This document shows, one piece after another, positions 1 to 12,704 of a DNA stretch of 64,000 nt. The stretch is from Portulaca oleracea (lineage: Eukaryota > Streptophyta > Magnoliopsida > Caryophyllales > Portulacaceae). Where the stretch lies: contig CM055888.1 of assembly GCA_029582165.1 (NCBI GenBank), positions 18,481,501 through 18,545,500 on the forward strand. Direction: 5' to 3'. The notes beneath the pieces are model-generated. The model saw only the letters and a program-made list of their open reading frames with translations. It was not told the origin of the DNA and made no database searches. The first letter of the stretch is position 1; every line of letters begins with the position of its first letter. The position numbers and the translations under genes are program-made.

Positions 1-857
1 AAGGTTGTTGGAAGGTTGTTATGGAGAAAGGGGGAGTTTGTGGAGACTTTTGTGAGAGAAAGTGAACGATTGAGAGGGAGGATATGAGAGAGACGCTTGG
101 ATGGAGGGAGTAATCAAAGGGCTTATCTTCTATATTGATAGAGAGATAAGAGAGAAATTATCTTAACTGTATTGACAGAAAGATAAAATCGGATAGACTA
201 AGCTTTTAACTTGAATCCACAAGTTAGACAACCTAGGGCTAACTTGATCTAGACCGCAACCTAGGATCAACTAATTAGACTAGCATTACTCCTACTTGGC
301 GTGCAAGCCAAGAAATCCTAGTAGTACACGCCTAACTACTCCAACTTCCTCTTGGATTAGGACTCCTTATCCAAAGGAGAGTTGGTTACAACAACCTTAT
401 CCTAATAGGTTTAGGCTTTCCTAATCCAATATGGATTAGTTACAAAATAAGCCAACCTTATCTAGGATAACAACCAATTTGGCGCCTACTCCTCCTATCA
501 CACGCCTACTTTGACTTTCTAGAACATTCTAGAACAGTTTAGAATGTTCTAGATTTATCTACTCCTAATTAATTAAAACACACCAAAATAATAAAAGCTA
601 TAAAAATAAAATACATCCAAAAAGAACTCAATTGACGAAATTTTGCCCTCATGGACGTGACCTTGGGCCTTTCTTGGGCTTGCCTGGCGTGTTGTTGTAG
701 ACCTTAGGATGTTTGGACATCCTCTTGCCATAAGGAGCACATAATATGTATGGGCCTATGGGCCTCTATGCTCATGTTTTCTTCCAAGATTCGATCTACC
801 TCCTTATAGATGAGTTGGGCCTCCTTTGATGGGCTTGATGTGGGCTGAAATACATCA
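1..857 (-). repeat. 3' LTR of R1 (partial)
   Basis: Direct repeat of 4749-5768. On the minus strand it begins TGATGTATTTCAGCCCAC at 857, immediately after the polypurine tract. Relative to the other LTR it lacks about 190 bp near 250, including the TATA-like stretch, and carries a short duplication near 130-180. It continues beyond the window start. Confidence 0.88.
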
Positions 858-2554
858 TTTCCCCCTTGTTGAGAAAAGTTTGTCCTCAAACTTAGGATGT
901 CCTCTTCTTCATCGTAGTAGGGTTTCAAGTCAGCCACATTGAATGTTGCACTCCCACCATAATCTTCATTCAAGGAAAGCTTGTATGCGTTATCTCCGAC
1001 TCTCTCTAGGATTTCAAAAGGACCATCGGCCCTAGGGACGAGTTTGTCTTTCCTTTTGGAAGGGAACCTTTCCTTCTTCAAGTGAACCCATACTTGATCT
1101 CCTGGTTCGAATACCACTTTCTTCCTCTTCTTGTTAGCCAAGTCTGAAACTTGTTGAGTATACTTAGCTATTCTTCTTCTTACTTCTTCATGGAGCTTTT
1201 GAATTTCTTGGGCTCGTTTGCTAGCTTCATGACTGTAGCTCATAGTAGTATTGATAGGTGTGAGATCCATGGGAGTTTTAAGGTTTCTCCCATATACTAT
1301 TTGGAATGGAGATCTCCCCGTTGCTTTGCTAGGTGCTCGATTGAAGGCGAACTCAGCGTGTGGGAGAAGAGTATCCCACCCCTTCTTGTCTTTATTCACC
1401 AAGGATCTTAGTAAAGAGCCAAGAGTCCGATTGGTGACTTCTGTTTGCCCATCAGTTTGGGGGTGACACGCAGTACTATACTTGAGCTTGGTTCCCAACT
1501 TTTTCCATAGAGTAACCCAAAAGTGGCTAAGGAACTTTGCATCCCGATCAGAGACCATAGTCCTTGGTATACCATGAAGCTTATCAACCTCTTGGAAATA
1601 TAAATCTACAACTTTGACTACGTCATAGGTGGTGTGGCATGGAATAAAGTGAGCCATCTTCGAGAACCGATCAACAACCACCATAATAGAGTCTTTCCCA
1701 CGTCGTGTCCTTGGTAGCCCCACGATGAAATCGAGACTAATATCTTCCCAAGGGCCTTGTGGAATCGGCAAGGGCGTATACAACCCCTGTGGTAGCACGT
1801 GACTCTTTGACAAGTTGCAAGTAGAACACCTCTTCACCATATGCTCGACGTCCTTAGCCATGTGAGGCCAAAAATAGTGTTCTTTCACCATGAGATAAGT
1901 TTTCTCAATACCGAAGTGCCCTGCTAGACTTTCTCCATGAACTTCTAAGATAAGAAGCTCTCTAAGACTACTCTTGGGAATACACAACTGATTCCCATGG
2001 AATAGGAAGCCATTCTCCACGTGATACTGATCGTTGGGGCGCTTCTTGCAGGTTTCATAGATCTCCTTGAAATCTTCATCTTCTTCATAGAGATCTTTAA
2101 TGTGTTCAAGACCTATCACACGTGAGTCAAGAACATGTAATAATAGGTACCTGCGAAAAAGGGCGTCTGCTCCTTTGTTCAAGTGACCGGCTTTGTGTTG
2201 GATAACAAAGTAGTAAGCTTGCATAAATTCCACCCACTTAGCATGGCGTGGGTTGAGCTTGTGTTGCCCTTGTATGTACTTCAATGCTTCATGGTCGCTA
2301 TGCAATATGAACTCGTGGCCAATAAGATAGTGCCTCCAATGTTCTAGGGCACGAATAATAGCACAGAATTCTTTGTCGTAGGTGCTGTACTTCCTTCTTG
2401 CATCACTGAGTTTCTCACTGTAGTAGGCCAAAGGACGGCCTTCCTGAGATAGTACGGCGCCAATCCCAACTCCAGAAGCATCGCACTCAACTTCAAACTT
2501 CTTCTCAAAACTTGGTAGAGCAAGAACCGGAGCGGTGCAGAGTTGGTGCTTCAC
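704..2554 (-). pseudogene. R1 pol, C-terminal half: RNase H and integrase
   Basis: 617 codons in the same frame as the upstream RT segment, separated from it only by one stop codon at 2567-2569. RNase H acidic residues are visible (D25 in CDASG, E62 in YDKEF, D87 in HSDHEAL, D130 in KGAD). Integrase shows the HHCC zinc site (H206, H213, C243, C246) and a D275, D336, E372 triad with D,D-35-E spacing. A GPF motif (DGPFEIL) follows. The last ~50 codons lie inside the 3' LTR. The RNase H end reads ALFRR where relatives usually have ALSRR. The product would process and integrate retroelement cDNA in the nucleus; with the upstream stop it is probably not made as a polyprotein. Confidence 0.88.
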
Positions 2555-2566
2555 ATTCTCAAATGC

Positions 2567-3997
2567 CTATTGAGCTGCTAGCGTCCATGAGAACTCTTTG
2601 GATTTCAATAGTTCAGTCATAGGAGCGAGAGTGGTGCTGAAATTCTTTACGAACCTCCTGTAGAAAGAGGCTAAGCCATGGAAGCTCCTGATGTCGTGAA
2701 TACTAGTCGGTGTAGGCCACTCTTTGATCGCTTTGACTTTCTCTTCATCAACCTGTATCCCGTCAGTGGAGAGTACATAGCCAAGAAAGACTAATTTGTT
2801 GGTGAAGAACTGACATTTGGCCAGATTGCCGTATAACTGTTCGTGAGCTAGGATCTCCATTACTGATTGTAGATAGTAAACATGATCATCCTCGCTCTTG
2901 CTATATACAAGTATGTCGTCAAAGTAGACAACAACACACTTGCCGATAAGGGGCTTCAAAACCTGGTTCATTAGTCTCATAAAAGTAGAAGGAGCATTAG
3001 TTAGTCCAAAAGGCATGACTAACCATTCATAGAGACCTCCTTTGGTTTTGAAAGCAGTATTCCATTCGTCCCCTTCTTGAATCCGGATCTGATAGTACCC
3101 GCTTCGCAGATCGATCTTTGAGAAGACTTGGGCACCATAGAGATCGTCAAGTAGATCTTCAAGTCTAGGTATAGGAAACCTGTACTTGATAGTGATTTTG
3201 TTAATGGCTCTACAATCGATACACATGCGTTGACTGCCATCTTTCTTTGGAACCAGTAATGCGGGGACGGCACACGGACTGAGACTTTCCCTGATCATAC
3301 CCTTGGCTAGGAGCTCATCAACCTGACGTTGGACCTCCTGAGTGTCGCTAGGGTTCATGCGGTATGCCGGCTTGTTAGGTAGGACTGATCCGGGAATGAG
3401 GTCAATCTTATGCTGAATATCCCGTTTGGGAGGCAAGCCTGGGGGCATCTCATCTGGAAACACATGAGAATATTTTTCCAATAGAGGAGTGGCGAGAGGA
3501 TGGGTGGCGTGATCAGGTTGATCATCACCTTCAGGTTTCTCATGGTTAGGGTTTGTGCTATGGTCTAGGAGAATGATCTCTTTATGCTCACGAAACTCAT
3601 GATGTTCAGCGTTCATAAGGGTAACGAAGTTTTGATCATTCTTCTGGGGTAGGGACGGATTGGATATTTTGAGTGGAGCTAGGGTTATCTTTTTGTTGTT
3701 GAGCCTGAAAGTGTAAGTATTGGCTCTTCCATTGTGCGTCACGCTCCTGTCAAATAACCAAGGTCGTCCAAGTAGAATATGGCAAGCATCCATAGGCAAT
3801 ACATCGCACCATAAAGAATCTTGATAGGATTTGCCAATAGAAAAGCTTACCAAACAATGTTGACTAACTCGTAATCCTTCACCCTGATTGAGCCATCGAA
3901 TGGTGTAGGGTTTGGGATGTGGACTAGTCTCTAGCTGAAGTTTGTCCACCATAGTTGTAGAAGCTACATTGGTGCAGCTTCGTCCGTCAACGATCAA
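2567..3997 (-). pseudogene. R1 pol, N-terminal half: protease and reverse transcriptase
   Basis: 477 codons. It opens within the protease, whose active site reads VDGRSCTN, where the sibling copies here read DGG or DSG; the third triad residue is arginine, probably inactivating. The RT carries LPNKPAYRM, the first catalytic Asp in [10 protein letters not shown] (D296) and YFDD at 358-361, followed by the start of RNase H. The frame ends at TAG (2567-2569) in the sequence AAQ-stop-AFENV, after which the same frame continues for 617 codons. A further stop near 4010 separates it from a short gag-pro remnant. Family assignment is secure; function is almost certainly lost. Confidence 0.88.
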
Positions 3998-4386
3998 GGA
4001 ACAAACTCAGCGAGACTGAAAGATAGCTTCTCGTTGTTGTTGATCTTCAGGAACAAACGAACTGTTGAGGATTCGCCTCATGATGAACAATTCGTGAGCC
4101 ATGGAGGAGTCTGGAACGTCCAGTTGACGTTGGGTAAGGAATGGAATGTGTTTGGGCTGTTTTGTGGAGTTTAGGATTGCAGGTTCGTACTGAAGGTTTG
4201 AAGGTTATGTGTTTGGATTGTAGGTAAGGCTTGTGGAATAGCAGGTTAAGCTATTAGAATAGCAGGTTAAGCTATTGAAATAGCAGGTTAAGCTATTGGA
4301 ATAGCAGGTTTAACTATTGGAATAGCAGGTTTGGGAATTGGGTTGGAAAAAGTCAAGTGTTTGGTTTGCACTCAAAACAACCTAGA
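3998..4386 (-). other. R1 leader with gag-pro remnant
   Basis: Between primer site and protease there is no gag. On the minus strand 4099-4010 encodes a short remnant resembling the gag-protease linker of the sibling elements (MRRILNSS, then IFQSR), ending at a TGA, with the following CTIQGK-type segment missing. The rest is non-coding leader. Confidence 0.65.
4237..4331. repeat. Minisatellite of short hairpin units in R1 leader
   Basis: Five tandem copies of a 19-21 bp unit, AATAGCAGGTTAAGCTATT. Each unit has inverted arms AATAGC/GCTATT, so each could fold on itself. The last copies are slightly diverged. It lies between primer site and protease. Confidence 0.8.
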
Positions 4387-4398
4387 GCTCTGATACCA
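4387..4398 (-). promoter_or_regulatory. Primer binding site of R1 (tRNA-iMet)
   Basis: Minus strand TGGTATCAGAGC, the usual plant initiator-methionine tRNA primer site, 9 bp from the LTR end at 4408. Confidence 0.92.
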
Positions 4399-4407
4399 AA
4401 ATTATAA

Positions 4408-5768
4408 TGTATAATGGGATCAAAGATTGTATCTTGATCAATTACACATCAAGGGTGACGTGCAACCAATCTCAACATGGGACACTTCACGTGAATTAGA
4501 GTAGAAAGAGGGGTACATCACGTGAATAAGAGGGAGAGAGAGTGGAGGGAAATAGGCTATTTAGTCGTGAGGACTTTTGTGGATTCAAGAAACAATAAAG
4601 ATTGAATCTTGAATTGGCAAGAGGGGATCTTGATGGAGGTTTGTGGGAGAGGGTGGACGAATTATGGAGGGAATATAGGGGATGATGTGAGGTATTTTGT
4701 GAGGTGGTGAGAGTATTGATGGAGGGAGTTTGTTGGAGGAGAGAGAAAAGGTTGTTGGAAGGTTGTTATGGAGAAAGAGGGAGTTTGTGGAGACTTTTGT
4801 GAGAGAGAGTGAACGATTGAGAGGGAGGATATGAGAGAGACGCTTGGATGGAGGGAGTAATCAAAGGGCTTATCTTAACTGTATTGACATAAAGATAAAA
4901 TCGGATAGACTAAGCTTCTAACTTGAATCCACAAGTTAGACAACCTAGGGCTAACTTGATCTAGACCGCAACCTAGGATCAAGCTCTTCCTAACCATTTG
5001 GGCGCCATGCCAAGATACAATAGAAGAAAAGGGGAGAGGTTTATCCAAACACTCTAGGGGGTAAGCTCAAAGCTTGATTCATATTTCTAAACTGATTGAT
5101 TTCTAAAGATTGCAAACTAGGCTATTTATACTAGGAGAGTCCTAACTCCCCTAGGATTCCTTACTTTGCGTGCAAGCCATACTAATTAGACTAGGATTAC
5201 TCCTACTTGGCGTGCAAGCCAAGAAATCCTAGTAGTACACGCCTAACTACTCCAACTTCCTCTTGGATTAGGACTCCTAATCCAAAGGGGAGTTGGTTAC
5301 AACAACCTTATCCTAATAGGTTTAGGCTTTCCTAATCCAATATGGATTAGTTACAAAATAAGCCAACCTTATCTAGGATAACAACCAATTTGGCGCCTAC
5401 ATTTCCTATCACACGCCTACTTTGACTTTCTAGAACATTCTAGAACAGTTTAGAATGTTCTAGATTTATCTACTCCTAATTAATTAAAACACACCAAAAT
5501 AATAAAAGCTATAAAAATAAAATACATCCAAAAAGAACTCAATTGACGAAATTTTGCCCTCATGGACGTGACCTTGGGCCTTTCTTGGGCTTGCCTGGCG
5601 TGTTGTTGTAGACCTTAGGATGTTTGGACATCCTCTTGCCATAAGGAGCACACAATATGTATGGGCCTATGGGCCTCTATGCTCATGTTTTCTTCCAAGA
5701 TTCGATCTACCTCTTTGTAGATGAGTTGGGCCACCTTTGATGGGCTTGATGTGGGCTGAAATACATCA
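4408..5768 (-). repeat. 5' LTR of R1 (1361 bp)
   Basis: Minus strand begins TGATGTATTTC at 5768 and ends ATTATACA at 4408, next to the primer site. A TATA-like TATAAATAG lies on the minus strand near 5108-5118. It matches 1-857 apart from an indel. Confidence 0.9.
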
Positions 5769-6719
5769 CCATCGTCCGCCCCGGGTCGACGTCGGTCAAC
5801 AAAAGGCGGAACCTACAGCTTGGCTCTAAAGACAGCTAACGATGGCGAGCGGGGACAAGGCAAGGTGGCCCACCGTCGTTAATTACCGACGAACACCCCC
5901 GCTGCCTAGAGGGGCGGCCGCCGTTGCGGGTGAGGGGGGGCACGCCCTCACCCGTGGTGGCGACTCCGCAACAAATGAGGATGCCACCGACCGCGGACGT
6001 CAAGAAACACTACCGAAGCACACCAGGACAGCAAGGCATCAATATCCAAGGCAACCGTATCGATCAACAATTTTTTCATGCTTAGCACGATTTCCGAGGC
6101 AACCCGAGCCTCGTTGTTCCATCATCCGTCCGGGACAGGTTCGGTGCAGGGCCGCATGTCAACAGTGCCTTTGACGAGGTTGCCATGCCACGCCATGCAT
6201 GGACGCCATTGTCGTCGACATCGTTGCCGACAGTGGTCGCCATTGCCGTCGACAATACCGCACTGTCCGCCGCCTCAAAGACTTGCCAAACACCTCCCCT
6301 ATAAAGAGCTTTAAGTGAATAACTCCATCTACGGCCAGTGGCATACTTTTGACAAACAAATGGGCATGGCTTTTTTTTTGAGTTCTAGATTTTTCCAATT
6401 TTTTCCGAGATACCCCTGGGTAGATAATAATGTTAATTTGCTAAAAATAATTTTTCGGAATTTTTCCGCAGCCCGGGCTATTTTATATAATTTTTTATTT
6501 GCGAAAACGGAAAAAATTCCAAAAAATCGAAGAAAAATCAGAAAAATGCAAGGCAAGTTTCTAAATTCTTTAAAATTGTTTTGGACATTCGACGTCGGAT
6601 GCCCCGGGTTTTAGGCCCGGGATCGCTATTTCACGAGCGGGCACGGCAGGAGATGAAGGAAGGCTCCAAAAAATCATTAAAAATATTATAAAATAGCTAA
6701 ATGGGATGAGGAAATGACC
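5769..6719. other. Unassigned GC-rich then AT-rich block, possibly rDNA spacer-derived
   Basis: 5769-6300 is markedly GC-rich with several CG-rich words; 6360-6700 is A/T-rich with runs of G, C and TTTTT. The 78-110 residue open frames here overlap on both strands and look like nothing known to me. The nearby 26S fragment and the base composition suggest ribosomal intergenic spacer, but no diagnostic rDNA promoter was seen. I cannot assign it. Confidence 0.3.
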
Positions 6720-6841
6720 TGCAAAATTTTAGGCAAAGAAACCCATAGCCCAAACACAATCCGCCCAAACACAAACATCTCTCGTCCTTTACCCATCCAA
6801 AACCCCTAAACCGTGAATCTTGCAATCTTTTTGCACCAAGA

Positions 6842-8464
6842 TTGATCAAGATGGACGATTCTAGCACGTCCACACCTACACCAATGGAACCCCAAGAAGA
6901 TGTTGAAGCTTTGAAGAAAAGAATCACCTATCTCAACGATCAACATAAGAGATACATGCATCTACAACATAGGGTGAACCATGGAGATAGTGAGATTAAT
7001 GAAAGTGATGAAGAAGTGCCTCAAAGACGTCCCCCAACGGAGGAACGTTTCGACTTCAAAGTGGAGATCCCCGAATTTGACGGTAATCTTGATCCTGAAA
7101 ACTTTTTAGATTGGATGCAAACCGTTGAACGTGTATTTGATTTTAAGGAGGTCCAAGACGAAAAGAAGGTCAAATATGTGGCTCTTAAATTGCGAAAACA
7201 TGCGTCCATTTGGTGGACTAATTTGCAAAAGAAGAGGCAAATACAAGGGAAGGACAAGATCAAAGCATGGATCAAAATGAAGAAAAAGTTGCAACAAAAG
7301 TTCCTAACACCAAGTTATCTCCAAGATAACTATTACAAATTGCAACGTTTGGTCCAAGGGAGCAAAAGTGTTGAGGAGTACACAAAGGAATTCGAGCATA
7401 TTCTTTGGCGTTGTGATCTCCAAGAGGATGAACCTCAAACTTTGGTACGTTTTCTATATGGTCTAAATGATTGGATTCGTAACATTGTTGAATTACATCC
7501 TTACCAATCTTTGGACGAATCGAGTTCTTTGGCCTTAAAGGTAGAAAGGCAAAGAAAGGAAAGAGGAAAAGAAAATATGACCAAGTACCAAACCTCATAC
7601 AAACCCCCACAAAACACACGCCCATACAATCCATCACAAAAACCCACATTCCCCACAAAACAACCAAACACAAGAGCACCACAAAATCGACCCCCATCCA
7701 TTCCCAAACCCCACGTCCAAGAACCAAAACCCCTAGCCCCAAGAAGGTGTTTTCGTTGTCAAGGCTTAGGACATTATGCTTCAGAGTGTCCTAACAAAAG
7801 AGTAGTATCTTTGGTGGAATATCAAAGTCCTTTGTATGTAGAACCGGAGTATCATGAGGATGAACATGAGAAAGAAGAAGAAGATGACGAGAATGAGGAA
7901 GAGGAGGTAGAAGAGGCCGATGAAGGTGAAATGCTAGTAGTAAGAAGGGCCTTAAGTGTTGCTAGTGTCCCAAACGAGCTAGAACAAAGGGAAAACATCT
8001 TTCACACAAGATGTACTATTCAAGGCAAGGTGTGTTCTCTAATCATTGATGGAGGAAGTTGCACTAATGCCGCTTCTACAACCATGGTGAACAAACTACA
8101 ATTGGAGGTTAGTCCACATCCATCCCCTTACACCATTCAATGGCTAAGTCATGGGAAGGGAATTCGAGTGGTTCATCGTGTTCTTGTAAGTCTTTCTATT
8201 GGTAGAAACTACAAAGATTCTATTTGGTATGATGTAATTCCAATGGATGCTTGTCATATTTTGCTTGGGAGACCTTGGCTTTTTTATAGGCATGTCACGC
8301 ATGATGGGAGAATGAACACATACTCGTTTATTCTCAACAAAAGGAAGATCACTTTGGCTCCTCTCTCACCATCATCGATTATACGTCCCCAACAACAACC
8401 ACAAAAGGAGGAGACTAACATTGTGACATTCATGAAGGCCGAACATCATGAATTTCAAGAGCAT
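6842..8464 (+). pseudogene. Orphan gag-protease fragment (R2) of a CRM-like element
   Basis: An open frame from ATG 6842 encoding capsid, then a CCHC zinc knuckle (C303, C306, H311, C316), an acidic linker (EEEDDENEEEE), and the protease N-terminus with D403-G-G. It would package retroelement RNA into cytoplasmic particles. About 120 bp of matching leader precedes it, but no LTR or primer site was found on its left. At about 8464 the frame runs into an LTR of the opposite orientation and stops at 8473, so RT and all downstream domains are missing. Gag itself is unbroken. It resembles the gag of R5 (39967-41088) closely in every segment. Confidence 0.85.
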
Positions 8465-9120
8465 GCAAACTAGGCTATTTATACTAGGAGAGTCCTAACT
8501 CCCCTAGGATTCCTTACTTGGCGTGCAAGCCATACTAATTAGACTAGCATTACTCCTACTTGGCGTGCAAGCCAAGAAATCCTAGTAGTACACGCCTAAC
8601 TACTCCAACTTCCTCTTGGATTAGGACTCCTTATCCAAAGGGGAGTTGGTTACAACAACCTTATCCTAATAGGTTTAGGCTTTCCTAATCCAATATGGAT
8701 TAGTTACAAAATAAGCCAACCTTATCTAGGATAACAACCAATTTGGCGCCTACTCTTCCTATCACACACCTACTTTGACTTTCTAGAACATTCTAGAACA
8801 GTTTAGAATGTTCTAGATTTATCTACTCCTAATTAATTAAATTACACCAAAATAATAAAAGGTATAAAAATAAAATACATCCAAAAAGAGCACAATTGAC
8901 GAAATTGACCCTCATGGACGTGACTTGGGCCTCTTCTTGGGCTTGATTGGCGTGTTGTTGTAGACCCTAGGATGTTTGGACATCCTCTTGCCATAAGGAG
9001 CACACAATATGTATGGGCCTATGGGCCTCTATGCTCATGTTTTCCTTCATAGCTTGCCTTGTTTCTTTGAAATTGTTTTGGGCCTCTTGGGATGTATTTG
9101 GCGTGGGCCAAAATACATCA
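8465..9120 (-). repeat. Truncated LTR fragment (R3) of the R1 family
   Basis: Matches R1 LTR from its 5' terminus (minus strand TGATGTATTTTGG at 9120) to the TATA-like region near 8474. The intact terminus abuts 26S rDNA directly; the inner end is broken against the oppositely oriented gag fragment. Confidence 0.85.
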
Positions 9121-10105
<985 letters not shown>

Positions 10106-10310
10106 CCACAGATTATCCAAAATTGACCTCCCTTCCTCAACTCAACCTGCTGACCTCCTTGGTCAGTCTGGAGATAACCAACTGCCCATTGCTAGGGGCA
10201 TTGCCAAGGGACGGATTGCCCTCAGAACTTGAAAAGTTGGCCATAACGAATTGTGATTTGTTGAAGCTATATCTTGAAAAACAAGGAGCTAATTACTGGA
10301 AAAAGGTAAA
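10106..10310 (+). pseudogene. NLR relic: last LRRs of a CC-NB-LRR gene
   Basis: One frame encodes PKLTSLPQLNLLTSL, then LEITNCPLLGALPRDGLPS and CDLLKLYLEKQGANYW. This aligns with the C-terminus of the intact NLR at 12705-15605 (PKLTSLPPRNLLTTLKHLEI, then CDLLKQRCLPEHGADWNKI). Everything 5' of it has been replaced by 26S rDNA. Only about 65 codons of homology remain, so it is a gene tail without promoter or start. Confidence 0.85.
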
Positions 10311-10682
10311 AAAATGGGCTTGCCTTGTGTGTAGATGGCGTGTATATGGCACAACCAACTCTCAAGAGAAAGCTGACTGGCTTCTAGTTCCTGCCATTGG
10401 TTCCCCATTCCATTTATGCTTCATTCTGTATTATATATACATCTGCCACCAGATCCATGTGTAATAGCTAGCAGTCATGCCCATCCCAAAAAAAAAAAAA
10501 AAAAAAAAAAGCTACCAGTCATAGGATGTCTGGTGCCTTTACCATAATATTGGCTATGCCATTTTGTCCAACTCCCTACGTATGGCTTTTGCAATTAATG
10601 TAAATTAATTTGGATATACATGCAATATGTGCCTAACTAATTTACAAATACAACAATGTTAATTAGTATAAGATAGATGACG

Positions 10683-10732
<50 letters not shown>

Positions 10733-11196
10733 TTCCACCAAAAAAAGGAATTTGATAATTTATATTAAAGTTTATCAATTAGAGAAACTATTTTTGAAAA
10801 ATATAATACTTCAAATTACTTTTTGGTTTGTTTAAAAGTTAGTTGTTATACATGTCTTTTATGAGAAAATAACTATAAATTGAACATCTCAGTAGATTGT
10901 GTTTACTCTATATCCTCTTATAAAAGAGTGTAACTATAAATTGAACATATGATGACAGTGTGCTTATATTTTTTAAGTGATAATTCTATGTTAACGTATA
11001 TAGTTGTTGGAATCAAGGTGTGATAACTTGTTAAAAAATAATAGTTCATGTCAAATATTACATTTTGCATAAAATCCTACTAAGGTAAACAAGTTTGACA
11101 GTAGAACTAGGATTTTTTTTGTGGTCTAGTTTAGGCCAATCTGGTTAGTCTTTCCCATTTCATCAAACATCTTGGTAGTAAGCAAGTAGTTCCTCC

Positions 11197-11227
<31 letters not shown>

Positions 11228-12145
11228 GAAAAAAAAAAGCGAGTAGCCAAGACTCGGGCCTCAGTCATCACAGGATTCTATCTTGATTATACCCATTACA
11301 GACTTGGCTTTTTCTTGATTAGCCACTAATGTGTATAGTTTGATCATTTTAATGTCGTTTTCTTCTGTCTACAGGTACTGTATTTCTTAATGAACTCTTT
11401 AGCGATCACCGTGTCCTTCCTTCAGCCTCATAAATATTTTGAGAGACTGCAACAACCTGAAAAAAAAAAGTTCTAGCAATCTGTTGTGATATTCTCATCA
11501 ACCATCAGAGTATAAAGCCTGTGTTGATGATCTGATCACCCTACTCAACCTAGCATCCAAGGGAAGTGTGCTTACTTCTGCATATCACTGTGTTCACCAA
11601 TAGTGTGTTCTCCAATTTGAAAACTTTTCTTTTCTTTTCTTTTTGCTGATCGTCCTTAAGTTTCTTACAGACATAAATTGTCATCTACCTTGTTCAACAA
11701 ATTAACAAACTTTATGCCAAGCCAATGCCCCTGTTTAGGATCCTCTAGGAGTTCACACTATAGGGATCATAGTTGGAGCTTCTTTTCAAGGGGGAAGGGG
11801 GGACTCACAAGCAGAAGATAAGGAACTTACCATGTAATTATTTCATTCATCAATCTAGAATGTGCTCAACTACAGCTCCAAAAGCGAAATTTCACAGCAT
11901 ATATAACTATATTTCGTTGCCTAGGTTTTCCAACTTTCACCATATAATATGTTACATACCTCTACTAAGGTCTATTACAAGAAGGCACACAATTACATTA
12001 TGACAAGGGCTTGGATCCAGGGACAACTGAAGAAGACAGTTGACAGCCATATATACACTGCCAATGATGTAAGGAGACGGCAATATTTCATCGAATGGTG
12101 GATAAATACACAAGTACAATTCCACCCCCCCCCCCCCCCCCCGTG
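10311..12145. other. Intergenic AT-rich DNA with simple repeats
   Basis: No gene recognised. It holds poly-A at 10489-10510, a TA run at about 10688-10728, an AATC tetranucleotide run at 11198-11227 and a C run at 12124-12142. The short open frames have no family resemblance I can see. Confidence 0.7.
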
Positions 12146-12320
12146 ATTGAAGCTTCCCACAGCAGTTTATCTCCATGTAGTCGATATAACACGCATTTGA
12201 GAGCCTGCAAAGAATAAGTGTGGGCAATTCTTTGTCACAAGTTCAGCTAGGCTGGGAAAGTAGTGTGCTTCCCCCATGTATCTCCATTCTTCTAGGCTAA
12301 GCATGGATTCTATATCAAAC
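12146..12320 (-). pseudogene. NLR relic: LRR fragment related to the NB-less partner gene
   Basis: The minus strand encodes FDIESMLSLEEWRYMGEAHY, then SLAELVTKNCP, and after a frameshift ILCRLSNACYIDYMEINCCG. This aligns with exon 2 of the gene at 16091-21950 (FEIESMLSLEEWTDMGKLHC, then CRLSNLCCLNYLEINCCGKL). It is about 58 codons long, frameshifted, and abuts the poly-C tract. With the 10106 relic it shows that both members of the NLR pair once had neighbouring copies. Confidence 0.8.
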
Positions 12321-12704
12321 TATTTTAATCACTCAATTTTTTTTTTTTAAACTTTTTTTTTTATTCCAGTGGTTCCATATATATAAAAACAGATCAAATT
12401 ATATGTTCATATTACTTTATTTTGTCACAGATTAACAATCCCCATGAGTCATAAAATGTTAAAAGCAAAGATGCAAAGGGCACCAAAATATAAACAATGG
12501 TATTACATTGACCTCAAGGCAGGTTTAACGAATACAGAAGAGACACACTGAAAAGAAGGGACAAACAAAAGAGGCGCTGATGAACTAGCATTATCTAACG
12601 ATTTTTCTAGTGGCAAGTTGACATAATACAGAAGTGAAGCAAAAACAAATGCGCTAGTGCTTAGAACTGAAGAGTAGCTAGCTTTTACCTCATGATCTGG
12701 GTAA
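12321..12704. other. 3' flank of the CC-NB-LRR gene
   Basis: AT-rich sequence with a T-run near 12340-12362 and no recognisable coding region. It probably includes the 3' untranslated region of the minus-strand gene that ends at 12705; no poly-A signal could be assigned with confidence. Confidence 0.5.

Larger units (their letters stand above)
1..5768 (-). mobile_element. CRM-like Ty3/gypsy retrotransposon R1, gag-less, 3' end cut by window edge
   Basis: On the minus strand the order is LTR (4408-5768), tRNA-iMet primer site (4387-4398), short leader, protease-RT-RNase H-integrase reading frame, polypurine tract (858-868), second LTR (857 down to 1). The GPF-type integrase C-terminus and the pol frame running through the polypurine tract into the 3' LTR are features I associate with CRM-clade chromoviruses; the clade call is inference. 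There is no gag: the leader passes almost directly into protease. The element is therefore non-autonomous. Target-site duplications cannot be checked because the left LTR leaves the window. Confidence 0.9.

Noticed and set aside
7272..7742. 156-residue frame on the minus strand
   Set aside because: Antisense shadow of the R2 gag frame.
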